The position numbers and the translations under genes are program-made. Positions 35,462 through 46,419 of a stretch of DNA of 64,000 nucleotides are shown piece by piece (within the stretch, counting starts at the first letter, position 1; each line of letters starts with the position of its first letter). The notes below the pieces were generated by a model, which ran no database searches, was not told the origin of the DNA, and saw only the letters and a list, made by a program, of their open reading frames with translations. This DNA is from Eukaryota sp. TZLM1-RC (Eukaryota; Metamonada: BaSk clade): positions 3,100,001-3,164,000 of the forward strand of contig JAUPSS010000002.1 of assembly GCA_040285825.1 (NCBI GenBank), in the 5' to 3' direction.

Positions 35462-35463
35462 TA

Positions 35464-35489
35464 CACTGTTGGCAGTAATTAGTCTCACT
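35464..35489 (+). repeat. Left 26-bp TIR
   Basis: Perfect inverted match to 36530-36555, directly preceded by TA. Confidence 0.85.
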
Positions 35490-35668
35490 GCCAAATTAGT
35501 CTCACTGCAAAATTAGTCTGAGTGAGACTAATATTGTCCAATGACCATTCAAAATCGTCTTTGTGAGACTAATTTTGTCCTGAGTTTCATAAACATTTTT
35601 CCAGTACTTTTTTCAAAAACTTATAAAATTTTGTACCAATCATTTTTTATTCATTTTTTCTCTTACTA

Positions 35669-36202
35669 ATGAACGGTCTTTTCTCGGGTTCTCCTCTCGT
35701 ACAATCTTTTGCACGGGCTCAACGCTCTAGCACGGCTCACACTACACCTTCTGCGGAAGTAGATACCTCCACTCCTATCGTCTTACCACTTCCTGAAATA
35801 CAACACCATGATGAAACCGCTGTGTTGTCTCCCACTGCAGGAACTAAAAGACGAATTCAACAAGTTTCCACCAAACAAACTCGTAAAGTGGTTCTTGAGT
35901 GGATGGAAAGATGGGTACAAGAACAAAACACCGAAAAGGGGTTGAAAGCTGCCACTGTCAAACAGTTTCCCGAGCACTTCAGATCGTCTTCAAACGCCAG
36001 CATCCAAAAGGCATCAGACTGGTGGAAAAACCGCCATCAGTTTTATAGGAGGTTGGAAAAGGACAAATTGTTTCTAGAACGTGTACAAAACAGTACAGTG
36101 AAGAAAATTCTTTTAAAAGCCAGGAGCGGAAGAGGTAGAAAGAGAGCTGAATGGGTAGAATGGGTACACAAAGAACTGCTGGAGGAGTTTCGGTTGTTAT
36201 GA
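35669..36202 (+). CDS. Truncated transposase N-terminal region
   Basis: 177 residues from an ATG inside the TA-target element. A Ser/Thr/Pro-rich leader is followed by a helical DNA-binding-like region (TRKVVLEWMERWVQEQNTEK, FPEHFRSSSNASIQKASDWW) and a basic KARSGRGRKRAEWVEWV block resembling protist pogo-type transposases. It stops at TGA; one base later the frame DIWKDVSDDDDF to 36365 gives the acidic tail usual at the transposase end. Without the DDE core it cannot catalyse transposition but might still bind the subterminal repeats. Confidence 0.6.
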   Translation: MNGLFSGSPLVQSFARAQRSSTAHTTPSAEVDTSTPIVLPLPEIQHHDETAVLSPTAGTKRRIQQVSTKQTRKVVLEWMERWVQEQNTEKGLKAATVKQFPEHFRSSSNASIQKASDWWKNRHQFYRRLEKDKLFLERVQNSTVKKILLKARSGRGRKRAEWVEWVHKELLEEFRLL

Positions 36203-36529
36203 AGATATCTGGAAAGATGTGAGTGACGACGATGATTTCACTGAAGTACAGGGATTCGACGATAATTCAGAGGAGGAAATTCAAGTAACCGAAGATTTCA
36301 TAACACAACAGGAGATTACTAAGCTGAAGGATGAAGAAGAGGATGAATGTTATATTTTAGAATAGATTGAGTGTTTTTTATTGATGAAGATGTTGTTTGT
36401 CTGGTGGTCAAAGGAAATAAGGTCGAGACAAAATTAGTCTCAGTACAGAATTAGTCTCACTGCAAAATTAGTCTGAGTGAGACTAATATTGTCCGGAAAG
36501 CACAAACAATTCAGTACAAAATTAGTCTG

Positions 36530-36555
36530 AGTGAGACTAATTACTGCCAACAGTG
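36530..36555 (-). repeat. Right 26-bp TIR
   Basis: Inverted match to 35464-35489, directly followed by TA. Confidence 0.85.
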
Positions 36556-36557
36556 TA

Positions 36558-38172
36558 GATATCTTAGGTTTTTACGAGATGACGTGCTACTCGTTTTAAA
36601 ACAACTATATCAATACCACTCAATTTTCTATCTTTACTTCTTCGGTATTCCTGTCTGCCGACATGAATAATTATTGGTCCTCATTGCAGGTGTTTTCTAC
36701 ACGGGTGGTACTCCTATCACTGGCTCCTATGATGTGAAGTGGATATTGTGCTCTTGTTTCTTCAACAATGGAAAAGGTACTCTGTTGTTACACTGAAGGA
36801 GAAACTTTTACCAGCATGGATCCTTGTTAACCCTGTTTTGTTGGAATCATTGGTTCTTACAGGTCATTGGATTCATTCATCCAATGAGGTGTTCCTGTTT
36901 AAAATGCTCCATTTCGTTTTCCTCGTAAAAGAAAAACAACTTGGTGATGGGTGAGGTGATGGTTGATCGCCGTAAGAGCGACGTTCGTGAACGTATGTCC
37001 TTTAATTTGAGTGGTTTTCTTCAGGCAAAACACAGGGCTTCCGGACTGAAACTGCCTGACTAAGCCTTTATGCTTTGCTTCGCGAAAAGTATTCTTTCAG
37101 TAGGATTGCAAAAATCTCTGATTATTCGCATTCAGGGCGAGCTATTTCGAGTTTTTCCTTCCTCGCTCAGTCTCTTGAAACAGATCTTCAAAAACTGTTT
37201 CTGAAAATACATAATTTGTGTGTCAAACTGGTATGAAGTCTTTGTTCATCCAAAAGATCTCGCAATCTGACTGATTGAACATGTGTCAATTGTCATCAAA
37301 CAGGGCATGTGGCTTGCGATTGTCCCTCAAAAGAAAGAAGTGCATCATAATAGCAATAACACGCCACCGTTATCTGAAAATTTCAACGTTAATCATCCAT
37401 GGTTGTTCATGTTTCATAATTTAACACGTAAAATCATTTAGTTTGCAATTATTCTTTTCCTTGAATATATTTTTTTACTGGTGATAACCTTTGTCATAAA
37501 AAATTTGTCGAAAAATCCCTGATGGATCTAAACTATTGTCTCTGTGCCGGTTATGTTAATTTAGACCCACTATGTTGTATCACATTTTATGCAATCGTCC
37601 AAGTTATGAAATTGCTGAACAACACAATATACCTAAATGGAGACCTAACTCAATGTAAAATAGGTTTGCTAAACTTTAACTTCCTTTCCTAGTGTACTGT
37701 GGTGTTAACTACGATTTTCCTTATTACAATATGTAAATTTTCACAAACAACACAGTTAAAAAATGGAGTATCACAGTTCTGACTGGTAAGTTATCATCAT
37801 CATTATTTAAACGTTATTTAAACTTACCTGAACCACGAATTTTGATTTTCCTATTTAGAACCAAATTTCACAAGGTCTATTGATTACTGACAACATGAAT
37901 AGCAAATTGAGCATCTACTCAAACATCTCTAGTCAATTCAAAGAAAAAAGAACAGTTTGGTGTAGATTTTCCAAAATAGGAAGCAGAGATGTTTAAATGG
38001 AATAACATTTATATCAAAGTTTTCCATCGTTTAATGAACTGAAGTTTAAAACTTGTTTTAAAATTGAACTGAAATATGTGGTCTGAGAAGACGAAAAATT
38101 TTCATCACAATTGCAAAAATTTTGAGTACCAGAATTTTGCTCAAATTCAAACACACTTAGCAACAACTATTC
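36558..38172. other. Gene-poor stretch with a zinc-knuckle relic
   Basis: 36690-37080 holds broken plus frames that look once-coding (VFYTGGTPITGSYDVK, MVDRRKSDVRERMSFN) but match nothing I know. 37282-37350 encodes a CCHC knuckle. The remainder is AT-rich, without features. Confidence 0.4.
37282..37350 (+). pseudogene. CCHC zinc-knuckle fragment
   Basis: CVNCHQTGHVACDC fits C-x2-C-x4-H-x4-C, followed by a few codons and TAA. Such knuckles end retroelement Gag or ORF1 proteins; no adjacent RT or LTR is visible, so the source is unknown. Confidence 0.5.
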
Positions 38173-38783
38173 ATGATTGACCACGGCTACACCGCCCTTC
38201 AGCCAACAAAGTATCTATGATCTGCCAACAACCTAATTATAGAAAGAAACACAATCCTTTGATTGCTGTAGGGATCGTTTGCATAACCATACTGTTCCTT
38301 TGTCTCATTCTGATTCTATCTTATTTTATTATTGTTTCATCATCAGATTCAGACAATCAGAAGATTCGTAGATTTTACGGCCGAGACTTCTTCCTGGGCC
38401 ATGAATTCATGGTAGATATTGATGCCCGTGATATTTGGATCTCAAACCACTTTGACGGTGATACTCACCTTTGTACAGATTCTAAGAAATGTCGCAATGG
38501 TATTCCTACATCATCATGTTCCTCTATGACTCAAACAGTTTTAGATGCACTCACAATTCACCCTAATGCTCAAAAAGGTGCTACCGTTTCTATCATCAAG
38601 TCCATCAATTTGAACATTTACAGGGTAATTTGTACCCAATACACTTATGGTTCAACTGAATGGTGCTTGACTGATGACGATCGTCTTGCTGTTGTTACCA
38701 TTGACTTCAACGGTGAAGAAATGACATTCCACATAACCGGTCATAGGGAAGTTACATCTGATGAAATTGCAGACCAGTGTTGA
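38173..38783 (+). CDS. Type II membrane protein, single lumenal domain
   Basis: 192 residues from join(38173..38210, 38243..38783). A 32-nt intron (GTATCT...AATTATAG) fuses MIDHGYTALQPTK to KKHNPLIAVGI; without it the ATG frame stops at once. A short cytosolic tail is followed by one membrane span (AVGIVCITILFLCLILILSY) and a ~130-residue lumenal domain with six or more Cys. It looks like one unit of the four-repeat protein at 15716: aromatic-Asp start (FMVDIDARDIW), Cys-Tyr in the middle (VICTQYTYGS), WCLTDDDRL, and a final Cys. Function unknown. Confidence 0.8.
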
Positions 38784-39220
38784 CAATTCGATTTGTTCTA
38801 TTGATTTAAACAAATAAAGAATGGATGTTACGTTTTACTAATATGATTCAACGCTCAAAAGACATTCTTTTTCCATAAACTTAGTGAGGTTAATGACAAC
38901 AACAACTCATGAATTATTAGCGAGTATCATAAATAAACTTAGTAAATGAAAAATTTGTACTGAATAACATTACTTGAGATACAAGAATTTTATAGAATGA
39001 TTTTGTCAAGCATGTTTTCACAATAAGTCATTGCTACACAGCAATATGGCTTACAAACTATATATTAAACCGTGAAAATGTAAACGTAGAAGCGGTAACA
39101 CAGAATTTGATTTGTATATTTAGTCATTTAATTATTGGTTTCCCGAACTCGCCATTTTGTATAAAATTTCTATTTTAGGAATAGCACACTTTTAAAAATG
39201 TTTTCCTGAATTTGACACAT
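38784..39220. other. Intergenic, no gene seen
   Basis: AT-rich spacer, no features recognised. Confidence 0.5.
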
Positions 39221-39820
39221 ATGGTTGAAATAAAAGAACAAAGAAGATCTATTTGGGAACGGATTTCCGATTTCAATCCAATTGGAGAGCTGGGGAAATC
39301 TCCTGTAGGGTGAAGTTGTTCTAAGAAGTTCTAAAGGGAAGGGTAATGAGACCCCTGTGGCATGCTGTTGGTTGGACAATTTGGACAACGGTTCATTCTA
39401 TCTTTCGATTTTGAAGTTTTCAGCCTTTGAAACAGCACTATGAAGTGGTTCTAGAAGTGTACATCCCATTTGCATCGCTACTCATTGCGAGATGCTGGTG
39501 TGGATTATCTTCGCGATATCGCTAATTTCCATTCTGTGGAACAAAGACAGCTTATGTCTATCTGCTATCGTATTATCATCTCATTGGAAGAAACACTATT
39601 TGTATGTGCCCCATCTTTCCCCACTGAAGTCAAAGAGTTAACCCCTCGTAGCAGACTGATCAGCTCTATGTGGCTCAGAGCTTTCGGTTTTCGTGAAGAC
39701 ATCCCTTACGTCCACATTGTATTCGATGGGAATCTGATTTATGCACTCAGGGAAGTCCGAGAATGTGACAACATGGTATATGATGTTACCTACATGATAA
39801 AAGGACGAAAGCACACATGA
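39221..39820 (+). CDS. Hypothetical gene, exon structure unresolved
   Basis: A 28-codon exon (MVEIKEQRRSIWERISDFNP) ends at 39304 before a 32-nt GT-AG intron (39305-39336). Further coding-looking segments follow (GRVMRPLWHAVGWTIWTT, then HRYSLRDAGVDYLRDIANF from about 39470 to TGA at 39820). Linking the last two needs at least one more junction that I could not fix. Codon use is balanced like real genes here. No domain recognised; it could be a functional gene or an old pseudogene. Confidence 0.45.
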
Positions 39821-40129
39821 AATATGGATAAATTTCGACATTCTTCGTGGTTGGATTTCCCATATTCTCTGGAGAGAATGTGGCTGGGTGTTAGAAGTTA
39901 ACACCAATAATCAGTGTCTCAGTAGGAAGAATATGTTAACTGAAATCAACGAATTTAGGGATCAATTTACATGTTTCTTTCTATTGTGTTTGTGGAAGTT
40001 TTGAACCTTAAAAAACTCAAACATTGTCTGGAAGGATTGATAACTCAATAAGTAACACACACATCATTGTTTGAACATTATGTGTTTAAAATTGAAAAAT
40101 TGAACTAGTAAATTGAACCAATATTCGAC

Positions 40130-40570
40130 AACAGCTTGAACATATTCATAAATTAGACAAATTGCTAAACAATGAATTGAAATTCAAAAACATTAACACA
40201 AGTTTCTACATTAGTTGATGGTATTGAAATTCAAGCCAAGTTATAATCAACTGATGCTATTCGTCATTTGAGTTTTTTAAGAATTAATGATGAAGTTGCC
40301 AAAGAATTGTTTGACAAGTTGAATTTAATTTTTGGCAAAATTGATCAAATGATGAAATTGGATGTACAGAAACATATCAAATTTACCATTATAAAACTTT
40401 GTTTCAATTCCGACTTTAATCATATATTTCAATCTACAAAACCTCTTATCACTAGCCATTTGGCCCAAAAATTCAATGAATTACGGGTAAAAGTTTTGCC
40501 ACAATTACTAAAATGTAAAATGTCCCAAATTCCTGATCATCCTTATCTGACTAATAATGCTTGCTAATGT
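40130..40570 (+). mobile_element. LINE relic (family A), post-RT region
   Basis: Reads AIRHLSFLRINDEVAKELFD and KCKMSQIPDHPYL, matching AIRHVGSFLRINDEIAKKLF and KCKMFQISDHVYL at 47060-47360. Stops and truncation at both ends. Confidence 0.6.
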
Positions 40571-40962
40571 CAATCGATTCAACTAACCAACAAATGATGT
40601 TTCAATTTTTATCATTGCAGAACTAAAGAATTAAGTGAATGAATTAAATATAATCAAATTTTGAAACTGTCTTTAGAAGAGCTTCTGTTGCAACGACTAT
40701 GATATAGGTGATATTGACTCTGATTGAATGGATAACTCTGACACTTGTTGATTATGTTTCCGGTGTTGTTACCAGTAGCGCTCTGGTTATGGCATCGAAA
40801 AAAACGAATCAGTGCGTCAAAGATGACTTTTTGGTTCACTGAATTTGGTCTTTATGAATTAAACGTCATGTACTCATGTAAGACGAACAGACATTGTTCT
40901 GCAGTTTTTAACAAGGATTTCACCAAAGACATCTCCAATACTGAGATTAAAACTCCCCTTAC

Positions 40963-41607
40963 ATGCAACAGACTGATTTGCACGTCTATGAAAGTGACCA
41001 TATCAAAATAACGTTTGATAAACTTCGCTGCACTCACGTTGGAGAATGCGTTCGAAACTTGCCCCAAGTATTCAACCCACTGAGTCGCCCATGGATTGAT
41101 CCCGCTAAAGCAGATCCTGAGGAAGTAGCCGATGTGGTAGAACGTTGTCCAACAGGTGCACTACACTACGTTATGACCGAACGCAAGGAGAAACCAGCGC
41201 GACCATGTCAAGTCCGCATTGCCTCAAATGGTTCCATCTATCTGAAAGGACGGTTTAAGCTACACGACCCTGAAACATTGCATGACATTGAAGATACTAG
41301 GTTTGCATTATGTAGGTGTGGGAGGTCAGAGCATCAGCCTGCATGTGACAATCAACACAAGAGGACAGGATTCAAATCAGAACTGTCTCGGGATTCTATA
41401 CAACCAACAGAAGCAGCAGACGTTGCACAATTCAGCAAATTGAATGTGTTGTTAGTGAATGAGGGACCTGCTGTTATGAACGGTAGCTATCAGCTAAGTG
41501 TTGAAGATGGTTATGTGGTATCTTCAGACAAGACCCTTGTTCTCTGTAGATGTGGAAGGTCTTTGGTAAAGCCATATTGTGATGGAAGTCATGACGGTGG
41601 TCCATAA
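40963..41607 (+). CDS. Fer4-type plus double CDGSH iron-sulfur protein
   Basis: 214 residues, single exon. Residues ~8-70 form a divergent mono-cluster ferredoxin domain (Fer4_19-like): ITFDKLRCTHVGECVRNLPQ and VERCPTGALHY. Then two CDGSH-type motifs: CRCGRSEHQPACDNQH (about 125-140) and CRCGRSLVKPYCDGSH (about 197-212), each with the C-x-C-x2-S-x3-P-x-C-D-x2-H pattern that binds a 2Fe-2S cluster. The protein ends four residues after the second motif. The same architecture occurs in bacterial and some protist proteins. A redox or cluster-transfer role is likely; no targeting signal is obvious. Confidence 0.88.
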   Translation: MQQTDLHVYESDHIKITFDKLRCTHVGECVRNLPQVFNPLSRPWIDPAKADPEEVADVVERCPTGALHYVMTERKEKPARPCQVRIASNGSIYLKGRFKLHDPETLHDIEDTRFALCRCGRSEHQPACDNQHKRTGFKSELSRDSIQPTEAADVAQFSKLNVLLVNEGPAVMNGSYQLSVEDGYVVSSDKTLVLCRCGRSLVKPYCDGSHDGGP

Positions 41608-41829
41608 CTGCCCTGATAATGTGCTTGCAATGATGATCTGTCATGTTTAAGCTTTTAATTGTAATTACTCTTCGATCAAAATGATCACATTGATGTCAAT
41701 TTAAAAATCGTCATTTTTCAGCTAGAGGTAAAAGCAATACATCTTATCTGGTAATCAGAGGAGATGAGTTCAAAAGGTAAGTAAAATAGTTTCTAAAAAC
41801 AAAAATATTGTTAATATTGTTTATAATAA

Positions 41830-42130
41830 TATTGTTTTACTTAGTACTAATGGTCATCTAAACAAGGCTGAAGATCGTAAGAGAGATAAATATACTGAGA
41901 TATTAAATCATTTAAATAAGAACCTTTATTCGAAGTTTTCGTTTGTTCCTTTTGCCTTTTCGATTTCTGGCAACATTGCTGGTAAGAATTTTGCAGAGAA
42001 TTTATGGAAAAATCGTATCATTTTCGCTTTGTACAGAAGTGTTCCCAAGTACTTGAGTTTAATGATGTCCAGACTTTATAAGGATTCATCAAGAGTTGGC
42101 GTGGAGAATTTAGTTTCTTATGTGTTTTAG
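41830..42130 (+). mobile_element. LINE relic (family B), 3' end of ORF
   Basis: An open stretch LSTNGHLNKAEDRKRDKY, FSFVPFAFSISGNIAG, ENLVSYVF then TAG matches the end of 42300-43983 (SSNGHLNKTEVREREKF, FVPFAFSIFGNIG). This is the last part of the REL endonuclease region, 5'-truncated. Confidence 0.6.
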
Positions 42131-42299
42131 TTTGTTTTGTTTTTATTTGCTTCTTCGTAGAAAATAAATAATTAGAATTCAAAAATATTGTTTATGAATT
42201 GTCTATATGTATATTGTTTTGTTTATATGTTGTCCCGCATCTTCATTTCCCAAAAAATGAGAATGAAAAATAAATAAAATAATATAAGGAGATATATAG

Positions 42300-43983
42300 A
42301 TATATAGGGAGATCCTTTGGGTCCATTCTTCTTTTGCTTAGCACTTCAATCAGTTTCAGTAAAATTTAAGATGATTCCTGACATTCATTGATGTGCTTAT
42401 GCGGAGGATTTGTCACTTATTGGTCCTTTGTCCCTTTTACAGCAAAGATTACAACATTTTGTCATTCTGTCCCAACAAATTGGGTTAGATATTAAATTGC
42501 CCGAATGTTTCATTATTGGTGATCAGAATGTTAAGGTAGCCTTTAATGAGACATTCATCAGATTCATTGATTATGAAGCAGGTGCAATTCGTTTTTTTGG
42601 CTCCTATTTTGGAAACAATGAAAAGATTAAATCGAATTTGACATGTATTTTGGAAAAAAATGAAGAGCAACTTTTGGCTATTCAAGAGTTAAAAATTGAC
42701 AAGCATTTAGTGTTTTCCGTCCTCAATGTGTGTTTTGGATCAAAAATTAATCACCTTCTTCGTTCTTTATCCCCTACAATTTCACATGATTTTTCACGTC
42801 AATTCAATGCTTTGTGATCTAATTTTTTGAGGTAATTTGGTGGAAATATGTCCGTCAATTGCTCATCATACATTTTTTAGTCCTAAATTTGCTGGAGTTG
42901 GTTTTTCAAAAGCAGAGTATTTATGCAAAAGTGCTTTCATTGGTGGTATGAATAATTTTCTTTTTGTGTGGAAATTACGGTTTGATGAGATTCCTTTGAA
43001 TGAATCACATCCTTTATTGAAGTCTCTCGAAAACATGGTGCACGAACTGCCTATCGATGTGTGGAATGAGTGTTTCCTTCTGTTCCTTCGAGATCTTTCA
43101 CCAATCTTCATCTTGCTGTTGTAAAATTACAGAAGTCTGTTCTAATTGGTTTTGAAGACCTGGATTTTTCTAAACGACTTAGTGTGACTAAGATTAATAA
43201 TCCCGTCTTTGCTGCCTTTTAATCAGACATTCAGCATTGCACTAGTTTAATATCTCAGCAACCAAGGCCATTTGGTCTTCACTTAACAAATGAAGCTTGG
43301 AAACAAAAAATGCGGTTGAGATTGGGGCTGTATCCAGGTGGTCTTTTGGATAATTCTGTTTGTATTTGTAACGAAAAACCTACTGCCAATTTCCGTCATA
43401 TTGTCAGTTGTCAGAAATTCCTTCAATATCGGTCAGTTCTTCATAATGCCGTCCGTAATGTGACATATGAGATGTTCAAATGTTACAATTTTAGTTGCAA
43501 AGTAGAACCATTGTTGAAGCATTATAGCGATAATAATCTGTTTAATTCACGTCGAGGTGATTTAATTGCTCCTTTTGTGGATTCTTCTCAAGTTGTTTTT
43601 GATTTTACTACAGTTGATCCCTTTGCTTCAATTTATCGTGATGATGTTTTAGTTAGTTCTAATGGTCACTTGAACAAGACTGAGGTTCGTGAACGAGAAA
43701 AGTTTGCTGTGCCATTAAATGATTGAAATAAGAACCTTTACTCGAAGTTTTCGTTTGTTCCTTTTGCCTTCTCGATTTTTGGCAACATTGGACAGTCTGC
43801 CTTGAATTTATCAATGATTTTGGTAATTTATGCCGTTCAAGTGGCAAGAATTTTGCAGGGAATTTATGGAAGAATCGTATCATTTTTAGAAGTGTTCCCA
43901 ATTACTTGAGTTTAATGATGTCCATGCTCAACAAGGATACTTCAAGAGTTGATGTGGAGAATTTTGTTTCTTATGTTTTTTAG
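42300..43983 (+). mobile_element. LINE relic (family B): RT palm through endonuclease
   Basis: Starts at GDPLGPFFFCLAL (RT block 4) and CAYAEDLSLIGP, where the catalytic YADD has become YAED. It continues through a thumb/connection region (42410-43124) to a Cys/His block (CICNEKPTANFRHIVSC) and RRGDLIAPFVDSSQVVFDFT, the REL endonuclease core (43310-43726), then FVPFAFSIFGNIG. Several stops. It differs clearly from family A, so two lineages coexist. Confidence 0.7.
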
Positions 43984-44151
43984 TTTGTTTTGATTTGTTT
44001 TGTTTCTTCGTAGAAAATTAAGATATTTAACCCAAAACAATTCAATTTTCAACAAATAATATAATATATAAAATATAAATATAAATATGTATTATAAGTT
44101 GAAATAAAGTAAATAACTTTATATAAATACTAAAAACCACCAAAAAAAACC

Positions 44152-46356
44152 TCACTGTCTCAACATAACGGTACTTTCCCAAACTAATTCACCATCAACA
44201 TCATTTAAAACAAAGAATCCAAGTCTCTCAAACTGATACCTTGCACCAACGCTTTCTTCCTTCAAACAAGCCTCCCCTCTTGCATTGTAGTGTTGTAAGC
44301 TATTCTCATCAACCAACTTCAGCCACTCAGCATCTGGTAGAGCTCCAGGATTCTCAATATCACCCTTAAACAATGAAGAGTAGACATTAACACTGAGATT
44401 GACACTTTCATCAGAAACCCAATGAATGGTGACTTTAGTTTTGGTCTCTTTAGGAAGTGATTCACAACAGATAGACTCTACCACTCCATTCTTCTCGGTA
44501 TAATCAATGCACCTGACAACACCCAAACCACGCAAACGGACAGTTTTTCCTGGAGCGAGGCGGAAAAAGCCAGGTTCAGGGTTAGTTTTGAAATCAGAAT
44601 TTTCGATATAAACAGTTGATCCTGACTTGACAACTCTTGATCCCCTTTCTGAAATTTTGGGGTGGTTCTGGAGAGTTACAGTTTCGGAAAGATGACATTC
44701 ATCATCCTTGATAACGACCTTTACAGGGTTTAAAACTACCAATCTACGGTCACAATCCTCATCCAATTCTGACCTAATGACGTGATCAATCAATTCTGGT
44801 CTGATTGTATTTGACCCCCTAGAAACAGAAACTAGCTCACAAAACTTTCTAATAATTGATGGAGTTACCCCTCTTCTGGCAAGCCCATTCAATGTGTAGA
44901 GACGAGGATCAGAAAAAGAGGTCAAAATTCCCTCTCCAATCAATTTATTGATCCTTCTTTTTGACATTAAAGCACCATGAATGTTTAATCTCGAAAACTC
45001 CCATACTAAAGGACAATAACGATCTAGAGCATTTAAAAGCCAATAATACGAATCTCTTCTAATTTGAAATTCCAAAGTACAGAGAGAATGAGTTATATCT
45101 TCATATGAATCAACCAGACAATGAGTGAAATCATAAGAAGGATAAATGCACCATCTGTCCCCGCTCTGAGGATGGGGGGTGTACTTGATCCTGTAAGCTA
45201 CCAAATCCCTTAAACAAGGGTTGTCAGATGTCATGTTCATTTTCATCCTGAGAACAGCTTCTCCTTCAGCAAATCGACCTTGTCGCATCATTTCAAATAA
45301 CTTTAGGTTTTCTTCAACAGAACGATCTCTATATGGGGAGTTTGTCTTTGTCTCACGAAGCTTAGCAAACTCATCACCAGTTAAATGATCCACATAGGCC
45401 TTGCCCCGTCTAATCAACTCGACTGCATCATTATAGAGTCGATCAAAGTAATCAGAGCTGTGTGTAATCTTACTTGGAGAGAATCCTAACCACTCAACAT
45501 TAGCAATAATGTTCTGGAAAAACTCAGTTTTTTCGGCTTCAGGGTTAGTATCATCAAATCTTAGAATGCATTCCCCCTTAGCCTTCTCTGCCTCCCCAAA
45601 GTTCAAGCACATACTCTTAGCATGACCGATATGGAGGTACCCGTTGGGTTCAGGTGGAAAACGAGTGATAACACGGCCTCCGGTTCTTTTGAGGTGATCG
45701 TCAAGGTTTTGAGGAGAGTTGAGGGAAGTGTTCTCCGAGGGTGCAGGGAAACGTGGTCGGTCAGATACTTCGGGGATTACAACATTTTTGACCTCTTCCA
45801 AGACTTCTGATGACTTCTTGGTTGGTTTTGACTTGGCTTTGGCCCTGTCCTTGGCTCTCTTGGCAGTCGTTGTACTCTGTCGTTCTTCTTCTGTTAACGG
45901 GCCGATCAATGCGGCTATCTGGTCATCCATGGCCTTCTTCAGCTGACGACCATCTACCCACGGAAGACGGTCCTGGATAGATGTACGGATGGGCAGAGTG
46001 TTGTAGGCGTAGCGTTGAGTTTGAAGCTGGGAGGCATGCTCGGCAATAACTTCCTTGGCTGTGGCCTGAACTTGGTCATCGGTGTAAGTAACGCCAACAC
46101 CACAGTTATGTTCAAATTGAGACTTGGCTTCAGGAGATGAAAGGTCTACTCCCGAAGAAACGAGACGACATGCTTCAGTGACTTGCTCTGAACGGTTGAG
46201 TTTGCCATCTAGACATAGTTGGAGAATGTAGTCCTGGAAGGGTGTTTCAGGAAGAGATTTGTGAAGGACATGAAGTCTAACACGAGTGGGGTTGTCAAGC
46301 TCGGATGGGTCAACGTTGAAGCGCTGGGCAACAGCTTTGTCAGCCTTGGACGGCAT
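44152..46356 (-). CDS. GLN4: Glutaminyl-tRNA synthetase
   Basis: 734 residues, single exon, ATG at 46356, TGA stop. Class I synthetase attaching Gln to tRNAGln in the cytosol. The N-terminal ~190 residues are the eukaryote-specific GlnRS accessory domain (GVGVTYTDDQVQ, SIQDRLPWVDGRQLKKAMD), with a Lys-rich linker. The catalytic core has the HIGH box (PPEPNGYLHIGHAKS), LRFDDTNPEAE, YPSYDFTHCLVDSYEDITHS, LEFQIRRDSYYWLL and the KMSKS box as LMSKRRINKLI. The two C-terminal beta-barrels (anticodon binding) run from ~560 to the end (VRLRGLGVVRC, VTIHWVSDE, FERLGFFVLN). Full length, no lesion. Confidence 0.97.
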   Translation of the reverse strand: MPSKADKAVAQRFNVDPSELDNPTRVRLHVLHKSLPETPFQDYILQLCLDGKLNRSEQVTEACRLVSSGVDLSSPEAKSQFEHNCGVGVTYTDDQVQATAKEVIAEHASQLQTQRYAYNTLPIRTSIQDRLPWVDGRQLKKAMDDQIAALIGPLTEEERQSTTTAKRAKDRAKAKSKPTKKSSEVLEEVKNVVIPEVSDRPRFPAPSENTSLNSPQNLDDHLKRTGGRVITRFPPEPNGYLHIGHAKSMCLNFGEAEKAKGECILRFDDTNPEAEKTEFFQNIIANVEWLGFSPSKITHSSDYFDRLYNDAVELIRRGKAYVDHLTGDEFAKLRETKTNSPYRDRSVEENLKLFEMMRQGRFAEGEAVLRMKMNMTSDNPCLRDLVAYRIKYTPHPQSGDRWCIYPSYDFTHCLVDSYEDITHSLCTLEFQIRRDSYYWLLNALDRYCPLVWEFSRLNIHGALMSKRRINKLIGEGILTSFSDPRLYTLNGLARRGVTPSIIRKFCELVSVSRGSNTIRPELIDHVIRSELDEDCDRRLVVLNPVKVVIKDDECHLSETVTLQNHPKISERGSRVVKSGSTVYIENSDFKTNPEPGFFRLAPGKTVRLRGLGVVRCIDYTEKNGVVESICCESLPKETKTKVTIHWVSDESVNLSVNVYSSLFKGDIENPGALPDAEWLKLVDENSLQHYNARGEACLKEESVGARYQFERLGFFVLNDVDGELVWESTVMLRQ

Positions 46357-46419
46357 TGGTGGAGGTGAGAAAGAAGGATTAAACCATCACAATTTCAAGC
46401 ATAAATCAATTTAATTGGA

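Larger units (their letters stand above)
35464..36555 (+). mobile_element. Pogo-like TA-target DNA transposon, deletion derivative (1092 bp)
   Basis: Perfect 26-bp terminal inverted repeats (CACTGTTGGCAGTAATTAGT...) are flanked by TA on both sides (35462-35463, 36556-36557). Both subterminal regions carry several copies of ATTAGTCTCACTG-like and ATTAGTCTGAGTGAGACTAA motifs, partly palindromic, presumably transposase sites. The interior encodes the N-terminal part of a transposase and, in another frame, an acidic C-terminal tail; the DDE catalytic part is deleted. Confidence 0.82.

Noticed and set aside
35464-36555. Subterminal repeats as a CRISPR-like array
   Set aside because: Spacing is irregular, motifs are partly palindromic and lie within TIRs of a DNA transposon.
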